A stretch of DNA of 61,355 nt from Bifidobacterium samirii (GCF_003952945.1 NZ_QXGK01000017.1:1-61355), one strand, 5' to 3'; shown: positions 44,953-55,400, counted from the first letter of the stretch. A program made the numbers and translations. Notes: a model not told the origin generated them from the sequence alone.

Positions 44953-46335
44953 ATGCCGGAGATTCCTGATGCGTCGCTGATCACCGTGCTCCGCATGCTG
45001 GATTTCGTCGCGCTTCGCGTTGTTATGCCGTTCTTCAACGGTTTCATCGTCGAGCTTCTGGCGTGCGCCGCCATGTTCGTGTGGTGGCTGGACCGGCGGC
45101 CGAGGTTCGCTTGGCGCGTCGTCGTCTCGTTGATGACGGTGCTAGCTGTTGCCGTGGTGACGTATTGGCCCATAGCGGCGATGAACATCGCTCCGGTGGA
45201 AGTCGTGTCCGCCACCATCTGGATTGCGATAGTCCGGTTCGTGCTGTTGTATGCGATGTGCTGCTGGGCGATGCGGTTCTGCTATGCGATGGATCTTCGT
45301 CAGAGCGTGTTCTACCTGATCGCCGCCGTATCGTTGCAGCATTTCGTGTACTGCGGTACGAGGATCGTCGTGCTGAATCTGCCCGGAGACTGGTCGGATA
45401 CGACGACGTGGCCCGGTGCCATGGCGTTCCTGGTGGTGTCGGTGATGTTTCTTCTGCTGGGATACCGGCTGTTCGCCAAACCGATGGAGCATCGGACACC
45501 GGAGCGTCTCGGTCGCAACATCCTCGTGCTGTTTCTCGGACTGCTGTTGTGCGTGAACGTGTTCTCCTGCCTGTCCGGAACATCCGATCAGGTGGGAGGC
45601 CCGTCATTGTCCGCGTATCTACTACTGGTGGCGACCCGTTTCGTGACCTGCGCATTCGTGTTGGCATTGCTTGCGGAGACCGCCAATCGCATCGCCGCCG
45701 AGCGAGACGGCTTCGCCCTGCAGCGCATGTTGGATCAGCAGCGTGCGCAGATGGTGCAGGACAAAGCCACCGTCGACCTTATCAACGTCAAGACGCACGA
45801 TCTCAAGAAGCAGCTGGCGTTGCTCGACGGACGCATCACCCGCGAGGAACTCGATGAGCTGCGCGGCCTGGTCGACGTCTACGACGCGTCGGTGCGTACC
45901 GGCAACGAACCGCTCGACGTGCTGCTGGCGAACAAGGCGATGGTGTGCGAGCGACAGCATGTACGGTTCGACCGCATGATCGACGGAGCGCTCATCGCGT
46001 TCATGAAACCGACCGACATCTATTCGCTGTTCGGCAACGCGATCGACAACGCGCTGGAGGCCGTGGCCAAGCTGCCGGCCGACGCCGACCGGTACATCGC
46101 GATGACCGTGCGCGAAGGTCGGGGCATGGTGCTGATCCACGTGGAGAATCCGTACGTCGGTGAACTGCGGTTCGATGATGGTCTACCGCAGACGTCGAAG
46201 GCCGACCGACGCTACCACGGGTTCGGCACCCGCTCGATGCGGATGATCGCGGAACACTACGACGGGGTGCTGTCTATGGACGCGCGCGACGGCGTGTTCT
46301 CGGTGGACGTGCTGCTGCCGATGCACGCCGATTGA
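44953..46335 (+). CDS. GHKL-type sensor histidine kinase (AgrC-like)
   Basis: A 460-residue membrane kinase. Residues ~1-235 form six or seven membrane helices (for example WRVVVSLMTVLAVAVVTYW, WPGAMAFLVVSVMFLLLGY, NILVLFLGLLLCVNVFSCL). The cytoplasmic part has the phospho-accepting His in VKTHDLKKQLALLDGR near residue 282, the N-box GNAIDNALEAVAKLP, and GFGTRSMRMIAEHYDG. This is the quorum/peptide-sensor (HPK10) architecture. Ribosome site GGAGGTGAAGCAGTC. No AgrD-like peptide or AgrB gene is visible nearby, so the signal is unknown. It pairs with the response regulator upstream. Confidence 0.9.
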   Translation: MPEIPDASLITVLRMLDFVALRVVMPFFNGFIVELLACAAMFVWWLDRRPRFAWRVVVSLMTVLAVAVVTYWPIAAMNIAPVEVVSATIWIAIVRFVLLYAMCCWAMRFCYAMDLRQSVFYLIAAVSLQHFVYCGTRIVVLNLPGDWSDTTTWPGAMAFLVVSVMFLLLGYRLFAKPMEHRTPERLGRNILVLFLGLLLCVNVFSCLSGTSDQVGGPSLSAYLLLVATRFVTCAFVLALLAETANRIAAERDGFALQRMLDQQRAQMVQDKATVDLINVKTHDLKKQLALLDGRITREELDELRGLVDVYDASVRTGNEPLDVLLANKAMVCERQHVRFDRMIDGALIAFMKPTDIYSLFGNAIDNALEAVAKLPADADRYIAMTVREGRGMVLIHVENPYVGELRFDDGLPQTSKADRRYHGFGTRSMRMIAEHYDGVLSMDARDGVFSVDVLLPMHAD

Positions 46336-46483
46336 CGCCACGACGTATGCGACACGCAGTCCGTTACGCGAAACATGTCGATTATGCGTGTGCACTGGCA
46401 TGCCGGTCCTCTTCCCCGGACACTGGAATCACGCCGCCTCGATGACGGGCGGCGGCACATTCCCGACGAAGAAGAAGGACTCG

Positions 46484-49400
46484 ATGACGAAGCAGAAGAA
46501 CGGCGCGCTCGTGGTCCGCGCTGTCAAGACGGTGGTGTCCGTGGTCGTGGCCGCGGTGATCATCGTGGCGATGGTGCTCATCAACCCGCAGCTGAGCGCG
46601 AATAAAATGATTTCCGGACTGATGGGATACAACCATCAGAGCGCCGACAACAGCGGCGTCGACACGGACGGCGCCGACGCGAACTACTACACCGCCGACT
46701 ATGACAAGGACGGCATCAAGGCCGCCGAGGACGACCTGTACGACCGCATCGCCGCCGAAGGTACCGTGCTGCTCAAGAACGACGATGACATCCTGCCGAT
46801 GAAGAAGGACACTGCATTCAGCTTCTTCAGCGCCAACAGCGTCGACGGCACGTCGTTATCGACGGTCGGCGCTCTCCTTGGCGGCGGTGCCGTAACGACG
46901 CTGAAGGACGCATTCGAAAAGGCCGGATTCAAGGTCAACGACACCCTGTGGAACTACTACGAGTCCGGCGCCGGCAAGGACTACGGTCTGGCATCCGGCT
47001 CCGTCAGCTACGGTGACGCCGAGGACTTCCGCATCAACGAGGCACCGCTGAGCGCACTCGAGAAGGAATCCGGGCTGCTTGACTCCGTCAAGGGCACCGT
47101 GCCGGTGTACGTGCTCAACCGCGTCGTCGGCGAAGGCCGCGACATGCCGCGCTCGATGGTCAACCATGCCGACAAGCAGGAGGACAAGGAGAAGAGCTAC
47201 ATCGAACTCGACTCCACCGAAACCGAGATCATCAAGTACCTCAACGACAACTACGAGAACGTCGTCCTGCTCGTCAAGTCCAGCGCCGCGATGGAACTCG
47301 ACTGGCTCAAGGACTATCCGAACATCAAGGCCGTCGTCTACTCGCAGAGCATCACCGACTCGCTCGCCGAGGTCTTCTCCGGCGAAGTCAACCCGTCCGG
47401 CCGTACGGTCGACACGTTCGCCGCGGACGCGCTCGCCTCGCCGGCCGCGCAGAACTTCGGCAGCTACCGCTACTACGACGAGAACGGTGATCCGACGAAG
47501 TACTACTACGTCGACTACGCCGAAGGCATCTACGTGGGCTACAAGTACTACGAGACCCGCTACGAGGACAAGGTCCTCGGCCAAGGCAACGCCGGCGACT
47601 ACGACTACGCGAGCGAGGTCGTGTATCCGTTCGGCTACGGCCTGAGCTACACCGACTTCACGTGGAGCGGCTTCAGCGTCAAGAACAGCGGCGACGACTT
47701 CACCGCCACCGTCACCGTGACCAACACGGGCGACGTGGCCGGCAAGGACGTCGTGGAGCTCTACGCGCAGACGCCGTACACCGACTACGACAAGGCCAAC
47801 GCCGTCGAGAAGGCGTCGGTGAACCTCGTCGGCTATGCGAAGACCGGCGAACTCGAGCCGGGCGCGAGCGAGACCGTCACCGTCACGTTCGCCAAGGACC
47901 AGCTCAAGTCCTACGACTACAAGGGCGCGAAGACGTACATCCTCGACGCCGGCGAATACCGCTTCACCGCGGCCGCCAACGCGAACGACGCCGTCAACAA
48001 CATCCTCGCCGACAAGGGCAAGACCGTCGCCGACGGCATGACCGCGGCCGGCGACAAGTCGATGGTCGCCAGCTGGACGCCGGCCAACACCGACGTCGAC
48101 ACGACCACGTTCGCCACCGACGCCGAAACCGGCAAGGCCATCTCCAACCTGTTCGACGCGGCCTCCGACCCGGATGTGACCTACCTGACCCGCGCCGACT
48201 GGACCGGCACCTTCCCGAAGCACTACGGCGAGGCGTCCGACGAGAAGAGCACCTGGGGCAACGAGATCAACTGCACCGACCAGAACGGCGACAAGTCGTC
48301 GTGCACTTGGAAGAAGACCGCATCCGCGGACCTCATCAAGCAGCTCGACGGCACCGATTCAGGCACCGGCATCGACCGTTCGTCGATCGACGACACCCCG
48401 ACCTTCGGCGAGAAGAACGGACTCAAGGTCTCCGACATGCGCGGCCTCGACTACGACGACGAGCAGTGGGAACGGATCCTCGACCAGCTCACCGAGGACG
48501 ACTACAACCAGCTCATCACCTTCTCCGGCTACGGCGTCGACTACATCAAGTCCATCGACAAGCCGTACCAGACCGACGCCGACACGGCCAGCGGCTGGCT
48601 GTACGGCGGCACTGGCCGTGCATTCCCGAGCATCATGATGCTCACGCAGACGTGGAACGCCGACCTGGCCGAGGAGCTCGGCACGATGATCGGCAACGAG
48701 GCGCTGCTCGGCGGAGCGAACGGCTGGTACGCGCCGGCCATGAACATCCACCGCACCCCGTTCTCCGGCCGCAACGGCGAATACTACGCCGAGGACGCGT
48801 TCCTCGCCGGAGCGACGGCCTCGCTCGAGGTCAAGGGCGCGGCGGGCAAGGGCGTGTACGCGTACATCAAGCACTTCGCCCTCAACGATCAGGAGAACCA
48901 CCGCGGCGACCGCGAAGGCAACTTCGGCGTGGCCACATGGTCGAACGAGCAGGCGATCCGCGAGATCTACCTCAAGCCGTTCGAGGCGTGCATGAAGCTC
49001 GGCGACATGGACATGAACTACGTCGAGAAGAACGCCGACGGCACGCTCACGAACGTCACGACCACGACCCCGATCTCCAAGGGCGTGATGACTTCGTTCA
49101 ACCGCATCGGCGCCACCTGGACCGGCGGCAGCCACGCGCTCATCCAGCAGCTGCTGCGCGACGAATGGGGCTTCAACGGGCTGATCATCACCGACAACGC
49201 CAACACGGCGAAGTACATGAGCCCGTACCAGATGCTCGAAGCGGGATCCGACATCAAGCTGCTCAACGTGAGTGAGGACCCGACCGGAGAGACGCTCGAC
49301 CTGAACGACCCGGCGACCTACCACTACGCCCGTCAGGCCATGCATCACCTGCTGTACACGGTGGCGAACTCGAACGCGATGCAGGGCGCCCTGCCCGGTG

Positions 49401-49588
49401 CCGGCTTCACGTTCTACAACCAGATGAAGGTGATCCAGATCGTGTTCAACACGGTGTGCGGCATACTGCTCGCACTGCTGGCCTTCTTCTCCGTGTGGCG
49501 CTGGCTGCCCGGCACGATCCGCCGTGTGGCCGCCCGCAAGGAACGCCGTCTCGCCAAGCGCATGGCGAAGCGCGCAGCCCGCGGCTGA
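46484..49588 (+). CDS. Domain-inverted GH3 beta-glycosidase with N- and C-terminal membrane anchors
   Basis: A 1034-residue family 3 glycoside hydrolase whose domains are in permuted order. First comes the alpha/beta-sandwich domain (GTVLLKNDDDILPM near residue 90, RTVDTFAADALASP near 310), then a fibronectin-III-like domain (FTATVTVTNTGDVAGKDVVE near 410). After a linker the catalytic barrel follows: GWYAPAMNIHRTPFSGRNGE, KHFALNDQENHRGDRE near 797, and GLIITDNANTAKYM with the likely nucleophile Asp near 904. An N-terminal helix (VVVAAVIIVAMVLI) and a C-terminal helix (VCGILLALLAFFSVW) with a basic tail place the enzyme outside the cell, anchored at both ends. AAGAAGGA precedes ATG 46484. It lies 148 bp after the kinase gene and may be its target. 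The substrate is not known. Confidence 0.88.
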   Translation: MTKQKNGALVVRAVKTVVSVVVAAVIIVAMVLINPQLSANKMISGLMGYNHQSADNSGVDTDGADANYYTADYDKDGIKAAEDDLYDRIAAEGTVLLKNDDDILPMKKDTAFSFFSANSVDGTSLSTVGALLGGGAVTTLKDAFEKAGFKVNDTLWNYYESGAGKDYGLASGSVSYGDAEDFRINEAPLSALEKESGLLDSVKGTVPVYVLNRVVGEGRDMPRSMVNHADKQEDKEKSYIELDSTETEIIKYLNDNYENVVLLVKSSAAMELDWLKDYPNIKAVVYSQSITDSLAEVFSGEVNPSGRTVDTFAADALASPAAQNFGSYRYYDENGDPTKYYYVDYAEGIYVGYKYYETRYEDKVLGQGNAGDYDYASEVVYPFGYGLSYTDFTWSGFSVKNSGDDFTATVTVTNTGDVAGKDVVELYAQTPYTDYDKANAVEKASVNLVGYAKTGELEPGASETVTVTFAKDQLKSYDYKGAKTYILDAGEYRFTAAANANDAVNNILADKGKTVADGMTAAGDKSMVASWTPANTDVDTTTFATDAETGKAISNLFDAASDPDVTYLTRADWTGTFPKHYGEASDEKSTWGNEINCTDQNGDKSSCTWKKTASADLIKQLDGTDSGTGIDRSSIDDTPTFGEKNGLKVSDMRGLDYDDEQWERILDQLTEDDYNQLITFSGYGVDYIKSIDKPYQTDADTASGWLYGGTGRAFPSIMMLTQTWNADLAEELGTMIGNEALLGGANGWYAPAMNIHRTPFSGRNGEYYAEDAFLAGATASLEVKGAAGKGVYAYIKHFALNDQENHRGDREGNFGVATWSNEQAIREIYLKPFEACMKLGDMDMNYVEKNADGTLTNVTTTTPISKGVMTSFNRIGATWTGGSHALIQQLLRDEWGFNGLIITDNANTAKYMSPYQMLEAGSDIKLLNVSEDPTGETLDLNDPATYHYARQAMHHLLYTVANSNAMQGALPGAGFTFYNQMKVIQIVFNTVCGILLALLAFFSVWRWLPGTIRRVAARKERRLAKRMAKRAARG

Positions 49589-49629
49589 CATGAGGTGAGG
49601 CGCTCTCCGGGCGCCGCACCCGCTCCTCC

Positions 49630-49669
49630 GGACCCGGACGACCACTGCCCATTACGGTCGTCCGGGTCC
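49630..49669 (+). terminator. Terminator of the GH3 gene
   Basis: The perfect 14-bp stem GGACCCGGACGACC/GGTCGTCCGGGTCC closes a 12-nt loop, 41 bp past the stop codon, followed by TCTCATATC. Confidence 0.75.
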
Positions 49670-49780
49670 TCTCATATCCCGATATGGCGGGGCATGGGAC
49701 CATGCGGGGCGATTCATCCGGGAGATGAGGCCTCGCCTCGTCTCCCGCGCGCCCTGTCGTGCCGCTCGCGTGCCGCGCCA

Positions 49781-49881
49781 CGCCCGGATTGATCATGCAT
49801 AACGGCGATTGCATTTTCGGGACCGGCGGAATGTCCATGGTCTCCGTGGGTAACCGCCGTTCTGTACGACCAGTCCGGGCG
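49781..49881. repeat. 101-bp structured repeat, copy 2
   Basis: Same element as 43917-44017, from CGCCCGGATTGATCATGCAT to GTACGACCAGTCCGGGCG, without internal length change. It again lies between a glycan-related gene and a convergent or separate unit, outside coding sequence. The rest of the gap 49589-50001 holds two terminators. Confidence 0.75.
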
Positions 49882-49898
49882 TGGCGCGCCAAACAAAA

Positions 49899-49944
49899 CG
49901 GGCGTCCGACCGCATCCGTGAACCGGAATGCGACCGGACGCCCG
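49899..49944 (-). terminator. Terminator of the tetR gene
   Basis: The stem CGGGCGTCCG/CGGACGCCCG is extended by partly paired ACCGCAT/ATGCGAC. The minus-strand tail TTTTGTTT gives a classic intrinsic terminator, 57 bp past the tetR stop. Confidence 0.85.
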
Positions 49945-50001
49945 CAAAGTCGTCCATGACGGGCGGTCGGGACCATGACGGCCCCGACCGAGGCCCCGCC
50001 G

Positions 50002-50601
50002 CTACCCGAGATAGTTCTCGATGTGCAGTGTCTGGGCGGCGACCTGCTTGATGAGCCGGTCGGACGTGTCGGGGTGGAGTCGGATCAGCGACACCAGACC
50101 GACGATGAGCGTGTAGAACGTCTCGTGCACGTTGCGGATCGGCAGTCCGTGCAGACGTTCGAAGTCGCGCACGGTCGTCTCGCCGATGTAGTCGGCGATC
50201 CGGTCCGCGGCGCGGTCGATGAACTTCAGATACAGTTCGGCGTTGCCCGCCTCGATGAGCCGTGCGCTGAACGGCCCCTCGTCGGCGATGATCGAACGGG
50301 TGAGGCGCACGATGTCGTCGAGCGCCTTCTCGATGTTGCCGACCTCGCGTTCGGCGTTCCAACGGTCGAGCTTGACGAGCATGGCGGCGATCGCGTCGTC
50401 GATGACGGCGTCGGCGACCTCGTCCTTGCTGGAGAAGTAGTGGTAGAACAGCGACCGCGTCATGTCGGCGCGCGACGCGATGTCGCTGATCGTGAGTCTG
50501 GCGAATCCGGTGTCGAGGCAGGCCTCGCGGGCCGCCCGCACGATGGCGGCCCTGCGGGCGTCGCCGCGGGATTCGATGCGTGCGCCGGTAGTCCGGGCCA
50601 T
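50002..50601 (-). CDS. TetR-family transcriptional regulator
   Basis: A 199-residue repressor. The helix-turn-helix is LTISDIASRADMTRSLFYHY, preceded by ARRAAIVRAAREACLDTGF (residues ~13-60). The ligand domain is all-helical (VRLTRSIIADEGPFSARLIE, ETFYTLIVGLVSLIRLHPDT) and ends HIENYLG. ATG 50601 follows GAATGAAGGAGCGACC. It is divergent from the GH43 gene with a 144-bp gap that holds a 9-bp inverted repeat, so it probably controls that gene and itself. The inducer is unknown. Confidence 0.92.
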   Translation of the reverse strand: MARTTGARIESRGDARRAAIVRAAREACLDTGFARLTISDIASRADMTRSLFYHYFSSKDEVADAVIDDAIAAMLVKLDRWNAEREVGNIEKALDDIVRLTRSIIADEGPFSARLIEAGNAELYLKFIDRAADRIADYIGETTVRDFERLHGLPIRNVHETFYTLIVGLVSLIRLHPDTSDRLIKQVAAQTLHIENYLG

Positions 50602-50677
50602 GGTCGCTCCTTCATTCGCGGAATACGATATCGGTGATTTCCCTCTCTTCCTCCATGATAAACAACAACCGGCGATA

Positions 50678-50712
50678 CACCGACGTCTACCGATCGTCGC
50701 GATACGTCGGTG
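50678..50712. promoter_or_regulatory. Candidate TetR operator
   Basis: CACCGACGT (50678-50686) and ACGTCGGTG (50704-50712) are perfect inverted repeats 17 bp apart, in the gap between the divergent tetR and GH43 genes and 34 bp before the GH43 start. Confidence 0.5.
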
Positions 50713-50745
50713 ACCGCCCGCCGGACGAAAGACAAGGAGCGTGAC

Positions 50746-52317
50746 ATGATGCAGCAGGCGTGCAACCCGTATCTTCCGGCGGGGGAGTACATCCCCGACG
50801 CCGAACCCTATGTGTTCGGCGACCGCGTCTACATCTACGGTTCCCACGACCGCTTCGGCGCACCCATGTTCTGCGTCAACGACTACGTCTGCTGGTCCGC
50901 GCCCGTCACCGACCTGAGCGACTGGCGCTACGAAGGCGTCATCTACCGCAGGAACCAGGATCCGAAGAACCGCCTCGGCCTGCGCCTCCTGTTCGCCCCC
51001 GACGTGGCCGTCGGCCCCGACGGCCGCTACTACCTGTACTACGCGTTCGACTTCATGGGCATCATGGGCGTCGCCGTCGCCGACAGCCCCGTCGGCCCGT
51101 TCACGTTCCACGGCCATGTCCGTCACCCCGACGGCACCATCTGGGGCCGCCGCGCCGGCGACTCCTTCCCGTTCGACCCCGGCGTCCTCGTCGACGACGA
51201 CCGGCGCGTCTACCTCTACTCCGGCTTCCACACGCCCGTCCCGGCGCTCGCGACCGGCGGGCGCCGGCTGGGCTTCGACGGCGGCTACGTGCTCGAACTC
51301 GAACCCGACATGGTCACGATCCGCACGCCCGAACGGCTCCTGTTCCCCAAGACCGGCCCCGGCTCGTTCCCCGGCCACGAGTTCTTCGAAGCGTCGTCGA
51401 TGCGCAAGTGGGACGGCAAATACTATGTCGTCTATTCGTCGCGGCTCAACCACGAGCTGTGCTACGCGGTGTCCGACCGGCCCGACGAGGGCTTTAGCTA
51501 CGGCGGCACGCTGGTCAGCATCGGCGACGTCGGCCTCGACGGCCGCGCCGACGAGACGTCCGCCGCGAACTACACCGGCAACACGCACGGCGGCATGTTG
51601 CGCATCGGCGACGACTTCTACACGTTCTACCACCGTCAGACGAACCGCAGCTCGTACGCACGCCAGGCGTGTGCCGAACGGCTCGACGCGACGTTCGACG
51701 AGACGACCGGCGAATGGCGGTTCGCGCAGGCCGAGGTCACCAGCTGCGGCCTCAACGGCGGTCCGCTGCGCGGCGCCGGCCGCATCGAGGCGCGCATCGC
51801 CTGCAACCTGTGGAGCCGCGACGGCGCCGGCCGCTACGACGGCGACGCCCCGGTCCGCCGGCTCGCCGCACACCCGTACTTCACGCAGGACGCGCGTGAC
51901 GGCAAGGCCGCCGACGGCCCCGACGGCGCGGCGCAGGCGTCCGCCGTCCTCCAGTACGTCGCCAACATGCGCGACGGCGCGACCGCCGGCATCAAGTACC
52001 TGACGTTCGATCCGGCCGCACCGCTGACCGCCGTCGCCGTGACGGCGCGCGCCCACCGCCGCCGGCGTCACGAGCCGCGCGACGACGGCAGGCCGGACGG
52101 CCGCATCGTCGTCTCGACCGACGCGGCCGGCGCGCACGTCATCGCCAGCATCCCGCTGACCGGCATCGGCGACGACTGGCGTGACTTCACCGCCGACGTC
52201 GCCGTCGCCGCGTCGCCGACCGGCGTACTGCCGCTGTACTGGCGTTACGAGGGCGGCGGATCCGTCGACGTCGCCGCGCTCGACCTGCACGTCGCCGGCG
52301 ATCGCGCCGCCGAATGA
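50746..52317 (+). CDS. GH43-family glycoside hydrolase
   Basis: A 523-residue enzyme of the five-bladed-propeller GH43 family (arabinofuranosidase or xylosidase type). The catalytic base Asp is in EYIPDAEPYVFGDRVYIYGS near residue 18, the pKa-modulating Asp in FPFDPGVLVDDD near 144, and the acid Glu in GHEFFEASSMRKWDG near 214. RNQDPKNRLGLRLLFAPDVAV and YYLYYAFDFMGIMGVAV are blade strands. Residues ~330-523 form a second, beta-rich domain with Arg/His-rich HRRRRHEPRDDGR. AAGGAG precedes ATG 50746. There is no signal peptide, so it acts on imported arabinose- or xylose-containing oligosaccharides; which one is not clear. Confidence 0.88.
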   Translation: MMQQACNPYLPAGEYIPDAEPYVFGDRVYIYGSHDRFGAPMFCVNDYVCWSAPVTDLSDWRYEGVIYRRNQDPKNRLGLRLLFAPDVAVGPDGRYYLYYAFDFMGIMGVAVADSPVGPFTFHGHVRHPDGTIWGRRAGDSFPFDPGVLVDDDRRVYLYSGFHTPVPALATGGRRLGFDGGYVLELEPDMVTIRTPERLLFPKTGPGSFPGHEFFEASSMRKWDGKYYVVYSSRLNHELCYAVSDRPDEGFSYGGTLVSIGDVGLDGRADETSAANYTGNTHGGMLRIGDDFYTFYHRQTNRSSYARQACAERLDATFDETTGEWRFAQAEVTSCGLNGGPLRGAGRIEARIACNLWSRDGAGRYDGDAPVRRLAAHPYFTQDARDGKAADGPDGAAQASAVLQYVANMRDGATAGIKYLTFDPAAPLTAVAVTARAHRRRRHEPRDDGRPDGRIVVSTDAAGAHVIASIPLTGIGDDWRDFTADVAVAASPTGVLPLYWRYEGGGSVDVAALDLHVAGDRAAE

Positions 52318-52366
52318 TCCGACGGTGCGGGCGGACTCCCGCCTCGGAATTCCGGAACCGGACGGG

Positions 52367-52405
52367 TTATCCACACCCGGCCGCCCCGCCGTCGCGTTAT
52401 CCACA
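52367..52405 (+). promoter_or_regulatory. Two perfect DnaA boxes before dnaX
   Basis: TTATCCACA occurs at 52367-52375 and 52397-52405, same orientation, 30 bp apart (about three helical turns). They lie 92 and 62 bp before the dnaX start, in a position that suits control of dnaX by DnaA. Confidence 0.75.
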
Positions 52406-52458
52406 CCGCCGTCCTCGCGAGCCCCGCCGGGTAGCCGCCATGCGGTAGGTTGGAGGGC

Positions 52459-55400
52459 ATGGCACTTGCACTGTATCGACGTTACCGGCCGGACACCTTC
52501 GCGGGCGTGATCGGGCAGGACCAGGTCACGGTCCCGCTCATGCGCGCGCTCGACGAGGGCAAGCTCACGCACGCCTACCTGTTTTCGGGTCCGCGCGGCT
52601 GCGGCAAGACGAGTTCGGCGCGTATCCTCGCCCGGTGCATCAACTGCGCGCAGGGTCCCACGTCGCATCCGTGCGGTGAGTGCGAGTCGTGCCGTGATCT
52701 CGCCACGGGCGGCCCGGGTTCGATCGACGTGGTCGAGATCGACGCGGCGAGCCATAACGGCGTGGACGACGCCCGCGAGCTGCGCGAGCGCGCCGGGTTC
52801 GCTCCCGCGCGCGACCGCTACAAGATCTTCATCCTCGACGAGGCGCACATGGTCACGCAGCAGGGCTTCAACGCGCTGCTCAAGATCGTGGAGGAGCCGC
52901 CGGAGCATGTCATGTTCATCTTCGCGACGACCGAGCCGGACAAGGTGATCGGCACGATCCGTTCGCGCACCCACCATTATCCGTTCCGTCTGGTGCCCGC
53001 CGAGGTGATGGGCCCGTATCTGGAGGACGTGTGCGCCAAGGAGGGCGTGACGCCGGAGCCGGGCGTGCTGCGTTTGGCGATGCGCGCGGGCGGCGGTTCG
53101 ATGCGCGATACGCTGTCGGTGCTCGACCAGCTGATGGTGGGCGCGGTCGACGGCACGATCACGCACGACGCGTCGGTCGCGCTGCTCGGCTTCACGCCCG
53201 ACGCGCTGATCGGTGACGCGGTGGACGCGGTGATCGACCGCGACGGCGCCGCCCTGTACGCGGTGGTGCAGAAGGTCGTGGTCGGCGGCTTCGACCCGCG
53301 TCGCTTCGTCGAGGACCTGCTGGCGCGCGTGCGCGACCTGCTGGTGCTCACGTTGGCGGGGGATCGCGCCGAATCGGTGCTGTCCGACGGCGCCGAGGCC
53401 GAGGATACGTCCGACCTGCAGCGTCAGGCGTCCGCGCTCGGTCTGGCCGAGCTGACGTCGATGGCCGAGACTATCAACACGACCCTGGGGTCGATGACCG
53501 GCGCGATCTCGCCGCGCATGCGTCTCGAACTGCTCGCCGCCCGCCTGCTCGCCGCCCGCGAAACGGGCGCGGCCGGTGCGGCTGGCGGTTCCGGCGTGGC
53601 CGGCCCATCTGGTTCCGCCGGTTCTGCCGGTTCGTCCGGTACGTTCGGCCAGTCCGGTTCGTTTGGCCCGGCGAGTTCGACCGGCCTGACCGGTGGCCAG
53701 CCCGGCACAACTGCGTCCGGCGGTTTCGCCGGTGCGTCCGCCGGTTCGTTCGCGGCCAATCGTCAGACGTCCGGCGGTTTCTCCGGCTCCCAGCCGTCGG
53801 CCGGCGGATTCGCCGGAGCGGCATCCCAGTCGGCTTCATCCGGTTTCGCGGCCTCTGCCGGTGCCGGTGCCGCTGGTTCGACGATGAGCGGGCTCGCCGG
53901 CGCCGCCGCGGCTTCCGCCGGCTCCGCGTCCGGTTCGTCACGTGCGTCCTCGGGCGGTTTCGCCGGCGCGGTGGCCGCCGCCGTCGCTGCGGCTTCCGCC
54001 GGTGCGGCCGGTGACGATTCCGATGACGGTTTCGGCGCAGGTCCCGCGTCCGGCGTCGCAGCCGCGTCATCGTCTCCGCAGACCGTCGCCGCGGCTCCGG
54101 CCCAGTCGGCCGCAGCGTCTGTTGCCCAGTCTTCCGCCGCATCTCCGGTCCAGTCCGTCGCGGCACCCGCCCCGGCCGACGACCGCACGCCCGACCAGCG
54201 TTGGGATGCGCTCGTCGCCGCGCTCCCGGAGGACGTGCGTCGTCATATCGACCGCAGCCGCGTGCCGAAGATCCTGCTGGCCCCCGACAAGCATCATCCC
54301 GGCCGTCAGTGCGTGTGGATGAAGTTCGATCGTGCGTTGAGCAAGTATGCGTTCGCGCTGGCCGTCTCGCAGGAGCCGGTCGACGGCACCACGCAGGTTG
54401 TGCAGATCGTGCGCAACGAGGTGCATCGCGTGTTCGGCCCGACGGTGGCGATCGCCCCGACCGACAAGCTGGCCGACGGCAGCATCGCCCCGCCGTTCAG
54501 CAAGCTGCCGCCCGATGAGCAGCAGCGCGTCAAGTCGCAGCTGTTGCAGGAGAGCCTGCAGGCCGCCGTCGCCAAGACCTCGTCCGGGTCGTCCGCATCG
54601 TCCTCGTCGAACGCGTCCGCCGCATCCGGTTCTTCCGACGCCGCCGGTTCCGCCGCGGCGTCGTCCACGTCTGACGCCGCGTCCGCCGACGATGACGACG
54701 TTCACCGAGCCGCCGCTTCGTCGCCCGCCGGCGATCCGTGGGCGTCCTCCGCGGCTCCTGCGCCGTCGTCCGCCACTGCCGCATCCGACGACCCGTGGGC
54801 CACGCCCGCATCGGCGGCTGAAGCCGGTTCGTCCGGTTCTTCCGAGCCGTCCGCGAACCCGCCCGCCGGCAATGCCGCGCCCGTATCCGATGACCCGTGG
54901 GCCACGCCTGCGGCATCCGCTCCGACGTCGTCGCGCCCGTCCGGTTCCGGTGCGGCCTCGCCGTCCGATGACGATCCGTGGGCATCGCCCGCTGCCGCAT
55001 CCCGGTCGTCGGCTGCGCCGTCGGTTCCGTCGCCTGCCGGCCCGCAGGGCGTCAGCTCGCCGTCGCACCCCGCGAAGCACGTCGCCGTGCCCGACCCGTC
55101 CGACACCGTCGACCCGTGGGCCGTGTCCGCGTCATCGCCCGCGCCGCAGCCGGCGCCGACGCACCAGCAGCAGCCGTCGGTGAATCAGTCGGCGATGCCG
55201 GCGGACCCGTGGATGCAGGTGCCGCCGCCGGACGACGACCCGTGGGAGTCGTCGCAGCCGATCCCGTCGTTCCACGCGCCGCAGCAGTCGTCCCCGATGC
55301 CGTCCCAACCGCAGTCGCGGCCGTTCGGCCAGCGTTCGGGCATGCCGTCCTCCGGCGGTCCGGGATTCCCCGGCGGCCAGCCCGGCGGCCCCGGTTTCGC

